The translations under genes and the position numbers were made by a program. 6,772 nucleotides of DNA. Source: Deltaproteobacteria bacterium (GTDB lineage: Bacteria; Desulfobacterota; DSM-4660; Desulfatiglandales; HGW-15). Under the pieces are notes generated by a model. That model saw only the letters and a program-made list of their open reading frames with translations, was not told where the DNA came from and searched no databases. Position 1 is the first letter of the stretch. Each line of letters opens with the position of its first letter. Positions 1 to 5,514 of this stretch are shown here, in pieces. The stretch lies in contig JAHECH010000237.1 in assembly GCA_024641835.1 (NCBI GenBank), forward strand, positions 1 to 6,772, in the 5' to 3' direction.

Positions 1-1
1 A

Positions 2-97
2 TTCACGATAGACAAGACACAGTATGCAAAATATCAGTTTCCAGATCCCTACGTCCTTTCTGATGGCACTCCAATTGGTAAACCGCCAACCTCGTAG
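2..97 (+). CDS. Possible C-terminal tail of a gene entering from the left edge
   Basis: The second reading frame is open from the edge for 31 codons to a TAG at 95-97. It reads plausibly as protein, with ...KYQFPDPYVLSDGTPIGKPP near the end. A Phe-Pro-Asp-Pro...Asp-Gly-Thr string of this kind occurs in several secreted hydrolases, but the fragment is too short to name a family. No terminator hairpin follows closely. It could equally be chance open sequence, so this is a weak call. Confidence 0.22.
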   Translation, partial: FTIDKTQYAKYQFPDPYVLSDGTPIGKPPTS

Positions 98-158
98 CTT
101 TGGGATTTCCTAGTCTGCTGAGATACTCCTCACAAAGCAAACATCACACATGAGAACT

Positions 159-170
159 CGAATCGATTCG
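159..170. repeat. Perfect 12-bp palindrome CGAATCGATTCG
   Basis: The sequence is identical to its own reverse complement over 12 bp with no spacer. A dimeric repressor or other DNA-binding protein could recognise such a site. No gene start nearby tells which, and no function can be assigned. Confidence 0.5.
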
Positions 171-207
171 GGAAAAATTCTGGCACCAGATCGTGGTGAC
201 TCGGCGG

Positions 208-220
208 TCGGTTAAACCGA
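208..220. repeat. Inverted repeat TCGGTT-A-AACCGA
   Basis: Two perfect 6-bp arms flank a single central A. It has operator-like geometry in a stretch without genes, and its function is unknown. Confidence 0.4.
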
Positions 221-241
221 TATCTCTACAGATCACGCTAA

Positions 242-274
242 GATATGGTGATTTTATTCTTGAACCATCATATC
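242..274. repeat. Hairpin GATATGGTG / CATCATATC
   Basis: Nine pairs (one G-T) close a 15-nt loop, with arms at 242-250 and 266-274. No T tract follows, so it is not a terminator. It is one of a cluster of inverted repeats in the left arm. Confidence 0.35.
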
Positions 275-283
275 GGCACTTCT

Positions 284-317
284 CACACACACGATCTGCC
301 ATCCATGTATGTGTGTG
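284..317. repeat. Inverted repeat CACACACA / TGTGTGTG
   Basis: Eight-base arms at 284-291 and 310-317 surround an 18-nt spacer. The arms are simple CA/TG dinucleotide runs, so chance or slippage is a reasonable explanation. Confidence 0.35.
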
Positions 318-410
318 AAGGGGGTCGGGGTGGGGAAAAAATCAATAAACTATAGGCGCACTCTGTTCCCTCCCTTATTGTCCAGGCCAATCATCAGTGC
401 CGGCGCAAGG

Positions 411-446
411 ATCGTCCAGATCGTCCGGATCGTCCGGACCGTTCAA
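411..446 (+). repeat. Tandem 9-mer ATCGTCCGG, two exact copies plus two degenerate
   Basis: The units are ATCGTCCAG (411-419), ATCGTCCGG (420-428), ATCGTCCGG (429-437) and the diverged ACCGTTCAA (438-446), head to tail. Short directly repeated sites inside the end of an integrated element are typical of integrase arm-type sites or replication iterons. The location about 170 bp from the tRNA scar fits the first, but this is inference. Replication slippage alone could also produce the array. Confidence 0.6.
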
Positions 447-530
447 ATCGGCATGATTAATGTGGGCTACTTTTTGGGCTACCTTTTTTCAATTTTGGGT
501 GATTTTATTGCGGATATTGCCGTTATTGAA

Positions 531-545
531 TGACTTGGAAAGTCA
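531..545. repeat. Inverted repeat TGACTT-GGA-AAGTCA
   Basis: Perfect 6-bp arms with a 3-nt centre lie about 70 bp left of the tRNA fragment. It could be a protein-binding site near the recombination junction or a chance hairpin. Confidence 0.35.
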
Positions 546-565
546 ATAAATTGTCTGAGATTTCG

Positions 566-582
566 GATAATTATCGCGATAA
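566..582. repeat. Compound palindrome GATAATTATCGCGATAA
   Basis: GATAATTATC (566-575) is a perfect 10-bp palindrome, and TTATCGCGATAA (571-582) is a perfect 12-bp palindrome sharing its right arm, giving an alternating GATAA / TTATC / GATAA array. It sits 32 bp from the start of tRNA homology, on the proposed element side. That position would suit an integrase or excisionase site, which is inference. Confidence 0.5.
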
Positions 583-613
583 CAGGTAGTTGAGTGGTTT
601 TTCCTTGAATACC

Positions 614-658
614 CTCATAACCCGAAGGTCAGAGGTTCGAATCCTGTCCCCGCTACCA
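614..658 (+). tRNA. 3' half of tRNA-fMet (CAT), non-functional; probable attachment-site scar
   Basis: The sequence aligns position by position with bacterial initiator tRNA from base 32 onward: loop CT-CAT-AA (614-620, anticodon 616-618), 3' anticodon stem CCCGA (621-625), variable loop AGGTC, T-loop TTCGAAT (636-642), acceptor CCCCGCT (648-654), discriminator A and encoded CCA (656-658). Upstream the match stops: 609-613 (ATACC) cannot pair with CCCGA, and no AGCGGGG-like 5' acceptor strand or D-arm is present. The T-stem also carries a G632-G646 mismatch. It is therefore a fragment, not a gene. Homology beginning in the anticodon loop and ending at CCA is the classic footprint of tyrosine-recombinase integration into a tRNA gene, where one element end keeps only the 3' half. 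A terminator follows 11 nt later, as it would behind the original tRNA gene. Confidence 0.8.
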
Positions 659-668
659 AGGATCTCAA

Positions 669-698
669 GGGGTTAGCCGAACTGGCTAACCCTTTTTT
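669..698 (+). terminator. Strong intrinsic terminator behind the tRNA fragment
   Basis: GGGTTAGCC (670-678) pairs perfectly with GGCTAACCC (684-692) around the loop GAACT, and six T follow (693-698). The run of A/G before the stem extends pairing into the T tract. This is most simply the native terminator of the tRNA-fMet gene, now cut off from its promoter by the integrated element. Confidence 0.88.
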
Positions 699-1042
699 CG
701 TCTCTCGTTGCACGGGGGTAGCGTCCGGTCGCATCAAGAATTCATCCATTTTGTCCCCTGTCGACCTGTTTTAACCAGGCACGAGGTGCCCGTACGTGTC
801 CTCCGTGTGTTGAATGGGGGGATAGAAGAGTTAGCGGGGTAGCAGCCACGGAAAGGGCCTCTATCATCACCCCCGCCCATCCTCCTCATCGAGGGGGAAG
901 GAGTCCTGAATGACTCAACAGGTCCGGATATGGAAGCAAAAACCCTTTCAGTGCCGCGGGCCTGATAGCCAGCCCAAACCCACCGCCTAATTCTCGGACT
1001 CTTCGCGGGACGCGGGTTTCGAGCAATTCCTTATCACCAGCC
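699..1042. other. GC-rich stretch without a supportable gene
   Basis: No long frame is open on either strand. A small hairpin GGCAC-GAG-GTGCC lies at 778-790 with no T tract. The only gene-like feature is a 26-codon frame at 910-990, described separately. Otherwise I see nothing here. Confidence 0.5.
910..990 (+). CDS. Possible 26-aa micro-ORF with good ribosome site
   Basis: ATG at 910 is preceded by AAGGAG (899-904) at suitable distance, and the frame runs 26 codons to TAA at 988-990. The product is basic and polar, beginning MTQQVRIWKQKPFQ and ending in a Pro-rich tail. I recognise no family and see no promoter or terminator. It may be a remnant of a longer gene or chance; the ribosome site is its only support. 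Confidence 0.15.
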   Translation: MTQQVRIWKQKPFQCRGPDSQPKPTA

Positions 1043-1140
1043 AGGCGTCAGATGCAAGGCGCCGAGGAGCGACGACTGAGGCGTATCGAGATATACGCCG
1101 CAAGGAGGAGGGAACGAAGGCAACGCCGCAGATGATGCCT
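1043..1140. repeat. 98-bp REP-like palindromic intergenic element
   Basis: The unit begins AGGCGTCAGATG and ends GATGATGCCT, so its ends are near-perfect inverted repeats (AGGCGTCA at 1043-1050 against TGATGCCT at 1133-1140). The centre is a hairpin with 7-bp arms GGCGTAT (1080-1086) and ATACGCC (1093-1099). The two halves share purine-rich GCAAGG...GAGGAG blocks, so it is built as a degenerate dyad. It lies 25 bp beyond the stop codon of the 59-codon gene, a typical place for REP or BIME-type elements. From memory it resembles repeats scattered in deltaproteobacterial genomes; copy number cannot be seen from one window. Confidence 0.6.
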
Positions 1141-1165
1141 CGATGGTGAATCAGGGCCAGGGTAT

Positions 1166-1345
1166 CTACTTGACGAGCTTAATATCCCCGGAGTACCTTT
1201 CAACCACGGCTTCTTCTACGCGCTCAGCAAGCTCTTCTTCTGTGGCTTCGTTGATGCTCTTCAAGGCATCCAGAGGACACAGGAACTCTCTTCCGGCCTT
1301 GTCTTTCACCTTCAGGTACTTGTCCCTTTTGTCGGCTGATTCCAT
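1166..1345 (-). CDS. Small conserved Cys-containing protein, paralog of the adjacent 55-aa gene
   Basis: This encodes a 59-aa acidic protein with an N-terminal half built on Y10-L-K-V-K-D-K-A-G-R-E-F-L-C23-P and a predicted amphipathic helix after it (T35-EEELAERVEEAV). It aligns without gaps with the 55-aa protein just upstream at 1420-1587, sharing VKDKAG, E-(F/Y)-x-C, L-K and E-(D/E)-L. The single Cys and the strand-Gly-strand look suggest a small beta-hairpin plus helix fold. No signal peptide or membrane segment is present, so it is probably cytoplasmic. Its ribosome site is poor: only GGGATAAAG precedes the ATG, directly after a terminator. Expression may depend on read-through from the 55-aa gene. 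Function unknown; the homology between the pair makes coding status convincing. Confidence 0.75.
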   Translation of the reverse strand: MESADKRDKYLKVKDKAGREFLCPLDALKSINEATEEELAERVEEAVVERYSGDIKLVK

Positions 1346-1355
1346 TCTTTATCCC

Positions 1356-1383
1356 AAAAAAACAGGGTCCTAAAGACCCTGTT
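1356..1383 (-). terminator. Intrinsic terminator between the two small paralogs
   Basis: On the minus strand AACAGGGTC (1383-1375) pairs perfectly with GACCCTGTT (1369-1361) around the loop TTTAG, and the T run continues to 1356. It ends the transcript of the 55-aa gene and finishes only 10 nt before the ATG of the 59-aa gene. It therefore either limits (attenuates) downstream expression or implies a promoter inside or overlapping it. Confidence 0.85.
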
Positions 1384-1419
1384 CGCGGTTATTGAACTGA
1401 CTCCAAGGCCAACCTTTCG

Positions 1420-1587
1420 CTAATCGCCGATGTTGATCGCTCTCGATGCATCATCGATGCAGTTCTTGAGATCCTCCTTAGAAACCTTCTTAGGGTCCTT
1501 CAGGTCCATCACGCGGCACACATACTCATTTCCAGCCTTGTCCTTCACCCAAACAAACCTTTGCTCATGAACGTCTTCCTTAGCCAT
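1420..1587 (-). CDS. Small conserved Cys-containing protein, first of a tandem pair
   Basis: This encodes 55 aa, MAKEDVHEQRFVWVKDKAG..., with the core F11-V-W-V-K-D-K-A-G-N-E-Y-V-C24, then a Lys/Asp-rich segment and a C-terminal helix (S36-KEDLKNCIDDASRAI). A second Cys, C43, is not shared with the paralog. The start is fixed by a perfect AAGGAGG (1600-1594) six bases before the ATG, and a sigma70-like promoter lies about 40 bp further up. The product is soluble with no signal peptide. It is the first gene of the pair and is followed 36 bp later by a strong terminator. The VKDKAGxE(Y/F)xC core is one I associate with short hypothetical proteins of sulfate-reducing deltaproteobacteria; no function is known to me. 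Confidence 0.82.
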   Translation of the reverse strand: MAKEDVHEQRFVWVKDKAGNEYVCRVMDLKDPKKVSKEDLKNCIDDASRAINIGD

Positions 1588-1628
1588 CTTACGCCTCCTT
1601 TTGAAAATGAATGGTATTATTGGGCGAA

Positions 1629-1657
1629 AACTTATTGATGCAACCAGTGCATGTCAA
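1629..1657 (-). promoter_or_regulatory. Candidate sigma70 promoter of the 55-aa gene
   Basis: On the minus strand a consensus -35 TTGACA (1657-1652) is separated by 17 bp from TAAGTT (1634-1629), a weak -10 with three of six matches. The start codon lies about 40 bp downstream. The exact -35 and spacing support it, while the poor -10 limits confidence. Confidence 0.45.
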
Positions 1658-1746
1658 GTGCTCCCCAGGAGAATGTTGAAGTATTGTCTGGGCTGTCGGA
1701 CGAATCAGGTCACAGGGTATACAGCATCAGGGGAAGCCCCTTAGGA

Positions 1747-1923
1747 CTAGAAAACCTTTGTAGCCATGAGAAAGGTGACCGCACTGACAAGGCTGGAGAG
1801 GACCATTCCCCATGCGATGTCCACCGCGACCACGATGAAGAGCCAGTCTCTGCCCAGTGCGTAGTTGGTCAGCTCATAGGTCTTGATGATCAAACCAAAC
1901 AAGGAGATCCTTCTTTGGAGCAT
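1747..1923 (-). CDS. Small single-span membrane protein, coupled to the SDR gene
   Basis: This encodes 58 aa, beginning MLQRRISLFGLIIKTYELTN. A basic N-terminus (R4, R5) precedes a mildly hydrophobic stretch, then one strongly hydrophobic segment from about W27 to A54 containing an Asp (D35), ending in a short ATKVF tail. It is probably an inner-membrane peptide. The ATG at 1923 lies one base after the SDR stop (1925-1927), with AGGG about nine bases before it. The frame is also open back to an ATG at 1956, which would overlap the SDR by 32 bp, but no ribosome site precedes that start. Translational coupling to the SDR is likely. I do not recognise the family, and no clear terminator follows, only a short AGGGG-CTT-CCCCT hairpin near 1730-1743 without a T tract. 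Confidence 0.5.
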   Translation of the reverse strand: MLQRRISLFGLIIKTYELTNYALGRDWLFIVVAVDIAWGMVLSSLVSAVTFLMATKVF

Positions 1924-1924
1924 C

Positions 1925-3460
1925 TCATGAGGCCCTGGGATCAAAGTGGCAGGCATGGTGGCGTTTTAGCGCGAAACGGTCCGGTCCGCGGACAACGGGT
2001 TTTCCCACAACCTTCGCAATACCTTTGATCATCCTCCGGAAGACCCACTGATGGAAGGGATAGAGGATGTACCAGTACAGGAGCCCGGAGAGCCCCTTGG
2101 GCACGTAACGCGACAACTGCTGAAGCTCCGTTCGGTCGTCTTCCAGGGGGTGGAGCGTGAATTCCAGGGAGGCCTCACCCGGGAATCTCATTTCAGCCAG
2201 GAGCTGCAGGTAATGGGGTTCCTCGACCTTGAGAACTCGGAAAAAATCCACGGCGTCACCTGGATAGAGCCGGACAGGATCCCGGCGTCCCCTCCGCAGG
2301 CCGATGCCGCCCGCGAGGCGGTCCATGGCACCCCTCAGGACCCAGAGACCCCTGGCCGAGTACCAGCCGGTTGGGCCTCCGATTCTCACAATGGGTTTCC
2401 ATACCTCCGCAGGGGTGGCCGCCAAGACGATCCGGTAACCGGACTCCATGATGTCGCCTCCGCTGTAGGAGGCATCCCCACATTGGATCCATTCCGGAAC
2501 AGGGGGTTGGCCTGCATCCGTCCAACAGGTCTCCACACACTGGTTGCGGATGCGCCCGAGGGCGAGACGGATGGTTTGGCGGCAGGTCATTAGGGTTTGA
2601 GGGATGAGATGCCGGACCCGATTCTCGCGGCAGACAACGGGATTCCGGAGTCCCTCTGTCAAGGGCCTGGCTATATAAGCAGGCAGCGGTGTTACCAGAT
2701 GGATCCAGTAGGAACTCAGACGTGGTGTGAGCACCGGGACCGGCATGATCCAACGTCTTGCAAGACCTGCCTCCTCCGCGTAGATCTCCAGGAGTCGATG
2801 GTAGGTTAGAATATCCGGGCCGCCGATGTCGAATGTACCTCCGGTCGTCTCGGCGTTTTCCATGCAGCCTTGAAGATAGTTCAGTACATTGCGAATGCCG
2901 ATGGGTTGGACAGGGTTTCTTACCCAGCGGGGCGTGATCATGACCGGTAGGCGCTCCGCCAGATAGCGGAGGATCTCAAAGGACGCGCTGCCGGAGCCCA
3001 GGATCATAGCAGCCCTGAGAAAAGTTGTTGGGACCCGGCCTGACTGGAGGATCCTGGCCACTTCGATTCGGGATTTGAGGTGCTTGCTGAGGGATGCATT
3101 ATCCTCGCCAAGCCCCCCGAGGTAGATGATCCTTTCCATCCCGGCTTCACTTGCGGCTCTGGCCATGTTCACCGCGGCCTTGCGGTCCGCCTCTGCAAAG
3201 TCCTTGTGGCGGGCGCTCATGGAGTGGACGAGGTAGAAGGCCGCCCAGCACCCCTGAGCTGCTCTCCTCAGGGATTCCAGGTCCAGAACATCTGCTTGGA
3301 CCGTCTCCAAGAGGGGATGGGAAGCCCAGGGCCGGGACCGGAGTTTGGCAAGAGACCGGCCGAGGACACGTACCCGGTGCCCCGAGGACAAAAGCTGCGG
3401 CACCAGCCTTCCACCCACATACCCAGTGGATCCGGTTACCAGCACAGGCTGTGAGCGCAT
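1925..3460 (-). CDS. Atypical SDR NAD(P)-binding protein with C-terminal DUF2867-type domain
   Basis: This encodes 511 aa and is intact. Residues 1-300 are a Rossmann-fold extended/atypical short-chain dehydrogenase with the dinucleotide motif T9-GSTGYVGG, an acidic VQADVLD near 54-60, YLVHSMS at 76-82 and YLGGLGED at 113-120. A substrate-side block (SGSASFEILRYLAERLPVMI) starts at about 156 and is followed by PRWVRNPVQPI. No canonical Y-x-x-x-K pair is evident, as is usual for the atypical SDRs. Residues about 340-475 match the DUF2867 domain that follows such SDRs, with PAEVWKPIVRIGGPTGWY, LRRGRRDP and FPGEASLEF, and look like an SRPBCC-type ligand-binding fold. AAAGGAG (3477-3471) ten bases before the ATG supports the start. 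The natural substrate is unknown. The gene is divergent from a broken photolyase, and such SDRs recur in bacterial light-response/photolyase clusters (recall). It probably forms an operon with the small membrane gene after it. Confidence 0.9.
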   Translation of the reverse strand: MRSQPVLVTGSTGYVGGRLVPQLLSSGHRVRVLGRSLAKLRSRPWASHPLLETVQADVLDLESLRRAAQGCWAAFYLVHSMSARHKDFAEADRKAAVNMARAASEAGMERIIYLGGLGEDNASLSKHLKSRIEVARILQSGRVPTTFLRAAMILGSGSASFEILRYLAERLPVMITPRWVRNPVQPIGIRNVLNYLQGCMENAETTGGTFDIGGPDILTYHRLLEIYAEEAGLARRWIMPVPVLTPRLSSYWIHLVTPLPAYIARPLTEGLRNPVVCRENRVRHLIPQTLMTCRQTIRLALGRIRNQCVETCWTDAGQPPVPEWIQCGDASYSGGDIMESGYRIVLAATPAEVWKPIVRIGGPTGWYSARGLWVLRGAMDRLAGGIGLRRGRRDPVRLYPGDAVDFFRVLKVEEPHYLQLLAEMRFPGEASLEFTLHPLEDDRTELQQLSRYVPKGLSGLLYWYILYPFHQWVFRRMIKGIAKVVGKPVVRGPDRFALKRHHACHFDPRAS

Positions 3461-3770
3461 GTTATCCTTGCTCCTTTCTGCCTATCTCTCCCTGTCCCCA
3501 AACATGATTCCGCAACTGGAGATCAACGGGATGGGGATTGAGGCAGGTTTGTTTGGCCGGTGTTTACGCCGAGTCTGATCCGCTCTGTCGTGGAAATCCT
3601 TTTCAGCATATGCACCACCGAGACCTTCAGGGTCATCAATGAAGGAAAAAGCACAACGTTCCATGTAAAAGGATGAGGGTGCACGTGAGGCGAAGAAAGC
3701 CAAGGTATCACTTATACGGTAGTCTGGCAACAATAAACATGGTAAGTAATCCATCCAGGAACTACTCACC
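3461..3770. promoter_or_regulatory. Divergent intergenic region between SDR and photolyase genes
   Basis: This 310-bp gap must hold both promoters. The SDR ribosome site AAAGGAG is at 3471-3477 (minus strand), and a weak AGGA at 3757-3760 precedes the photolyase ATG. I find no convincing -35/-10 pair for either gene and no obvious direct-repeat operator of a MerR-type light regulator. The two open frames on the minus strand here (3482-3772 and 3523-3711) have no ribosome site or family resemblance, so I do not call them genes. Confidence 0.4.
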
Positions 3771-5168
3771 ATGAGCTATTTTAAGAAAGAACTGGCCAGA
3801 CGGCAGGCAAAACCAGAAGGCCGGCGCTGGCTTTTTGTTCCCTATGATCAGCTGACCGATGAGATGGGTCCCCTCTCCCGGGAGGACCCGAGAAGTCTGG
3901 GTATCGTCCTCGTGGAGAGTCCCTGGAAGGAGGCCCGGCGCGTCCTTATCACAAACAAAAACTGGCCCTCATCCTTGCCAACCTCCGCCATTTCGCCCTT
4001 GAGCAGGCCGACAGGGGCCAGGCCGTCCGGCATGCGATTGCTGAAGGTCCCTACTACGCCACAGCGCTTGAGCCCCTAGTTCCTGAGTTGGGTCCCCTGC
4101 CGGTCATGGTGCCTGCAGAAAGGGAACTGAGGGCAGATCTCGAAAGGCTCGTGAATCAAGGATCTCTCCAATTCATCCCCCATGAGGGGGATGGCTTTCA
4201 ACAGCGGAGCAGTTCAGAGAGAGCGATCAGAAGGCTCCTCCATGGAAGATGGACATGTTTTATCGTTTTATCCGCCGGACAACCGGTGTCCTCATGGAGG
4301 ATGAAAAACCTGTTGGGGGAAGGTACAGCTTTGCTTTGATAAGGAGAACAGGCTTCCATGGTACGGCAGACCGGCCGCGCCCGATCCGCGGTCCTTTCCA
4401 AGGGATTCCATCAAGGAAGAGGTTGCGGAACTCATCGGGAAGGTTTTTGCCCATCATCCCGGAAGACTGGACCTGGATGCTCTGCCCGCCACTAAGAAGG
4501 ATGCCGAAAAACTCTGGTCCTGGGCAAAGGCAGGATGCCTGCCCTTTTTCGGACCGTATGAGGATGCCATGTCCCACAGGTCTGAGAGCCTCTTTCACAC
4601 CCGCATCTCATCCCTTCTGGATATCTACAGGCTCTTGCCATCCAGGGTGATTTCCGACATGGCGGGCATGAGGTTGGCCCTGGGTAGCAAAGAGGGATTC
4701 ATCCGGCAGATCCTGGGATGGCGGGAGTTTGTCCGCCATGTTCATGAAAGCACCGATGGTTTTCGCAAACTGCCTGGAGGCAAGACCCCGACAGCAAAAG
4801 CGCCTGGCGATGGTGGGTACGGAAGATGGGTGGTGGAGCCCAATGTCCTGGGTATGGGGACGTATGCCCTGGCTGGCCTCATGACCACCAAACCCTATGT
4901 GTCGGGCCCGGCTTACATCAACAGGATGAGCGATTACTGCACCCTCTGCCCCTTTAATCCCAAGACTGACTGTCCTTTTACCTCCCTCTACTGGGCATTC
5001 CTGGCAAGGCACGAGGCCGTGCTCAGGACAAATCCCCGCCTCAGGATGCCCATGGCCTCTCTCGGAAAACGAGAGGCTTCCCGCAGAAAACAGGATCAGG
5101 AAGTTTACAAAAGGGTCGGGGAGACCCTTAGGAAGGGAGACAAAGTCACACCTCAAAAGCTCCCATAA
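3771..5168 (+). pseudogene. Broken FeS-type (6-4) photolyase / cryptochrome-like protein (DPRP family)
   Basis: Three frames join into one protein of about 466 codons after restoring one lost base at each of three points. They are near 3940 (EARR | RPYHKQKLAL), between about 4190 and 4225 (PHEGDG... | APPWKMDMFYRFIRR) and near 4333 (GGRYSF | FDKENRLPW). Family landmarks survive: YDQLTDE for the antenna-domain start, HKQKLAL, GPYEDAMS, FIRQILGWREFVRHVHE, WVVEPNVLGMG, YINRMSDYC and LYWAFLARH. The C-terminal Cys triad Y-C-x2-C-x7-C (about 4937-4970) is the PhrB-type [4Fe-4S] ligand set. Between GFRKLPGG and RWVVEPN only about 15 residues remain. The segment that normally carries the fourth Cys (N-C-L) and the H-H-x-x-R-L-M FAD-site helix is missing, so even a repaired frame would lack a cluster ligand. 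Active members repair UV photoproducts in light using FAD. The start follows a weak AGGA at 3757-3760. The last 199 codons (4569-5168) remain open. Confidence 0.88.
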
Positions 5169-5365
5169 AGACGAGGTGGGCGAGCGGCTCTAGAGGGCGA
5201 GTGGATGTCTTCCCTTTTAGGCCTCCCTGCCTGACGGCACACAGTGGGAAGAGGGACGGGCATAAATAACTACTTTTTAGCCTGATAATGATTTAGCTTT
5301 GAGATCGTTTCGCTTCTGATAGCAGTATATCCCACTCCAGGCTGACTCATTTGCAGCTTTCTTCC

Positions 5366-5391
5366 TAATTGGAGAGAGTAATTGGAGAGAA
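5366..5391 (+). repeat. 13-bp tandem duplication TAATTGGAGAGA(G/A)
   Basis: Two head-to-tail copies (5366-5378 and 5379-5391) differ only in the last base. This is consistent with a recent slippage duplication in non-coding sequence. Confidence 0.65.
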
Positions 5392-5426
5392 GGACTTTCC
5401 TGATACATTGAGAATAATGGGAGGCC

Positions 5427-5514
5427 CTTAAGATTCTAAGAAGCTTAATCCAGCAACAAACAGATGGGATACCATTTACCTTTGACCCCTCGCCCGCAAA
5501 CTTAGAATCTTAAG
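5427..5514. repeat. Perfect 14-bp inverted repeat with 60-bp spacer
   Basis: CTTAAGATTCTAAG at 5427-5440 is the exact reverse complement of CTTAGAATCTTAAG at 5501-5514. Pairing stops sharply at both ends. The spacer holds no gene. The geometry fits the terminal repeats of a very small non-autonomous element (88 bp in total) or two facing binding sites. No target-site duplication is evident immediately outside the arms. Confidence 0.7.

Larger units (their letters stand above)
98..611. other. Repeat-rich non-coding arm left of the tRNA scar
   Basis: I see no supportable gene here. The only longer open frame (309-533, +) has no Shine-Dalgarno site, and its middle is just the translation of a 9-bp tandem repeat. 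The stretch is more AT-rich than the sequence to the right and contains at least six short palindromes or inverted repeats, listed separately. If the tRNA fragment at 614-658 is an attachment scar, this is the terminal non-coding arm of the integrated element. That placement is inference from the orientation of the tRNA fragment. Confidence 0.45.

Noticed and set aside
411..446. CRISPR-like or iteron array
   Set aside because: The repeats are only 9 bp and contiguous without spacers, and no cas or replication gene is visible.
309..533. 74-codon open frame on the plus strand in the left arm
   Set aside because: It has no ribosome site, and its IVQIVRIVRTVQI core is just the translation of the 9-bp tandem repeat. 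No family resemblance.
581..658. A complete tRNA with its 5' half at about 581-613
   Set aside because: No 5' acceptor strand pairs with CCCCGCT, the 5' anticodon stem (ATACC) does not pair with CCCGA, and no proper D-arm is present.
1651..2028. Plus-strand frame of 125 codons, and others at 2051-2593, 3080-3454 and 3151-3507
   Set aside because: They lie antisense to the SDR and membrane genes, with compositions expected of shadow frames and no ribosome sites.
3482..3772. Minus-strand frame of 96 codons in the divergent gap
   Set aside because: It has no Shine-Dalgarno site and no recognisable motif, and it would fill the promoter region shared by SDR and photolyase.
4608..5156. Minus-strand frame of 182 codons
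   Set aside because: It is antisense to the C-terminal photolyase segment, whose family motifs are unambiguous on the plus strand.
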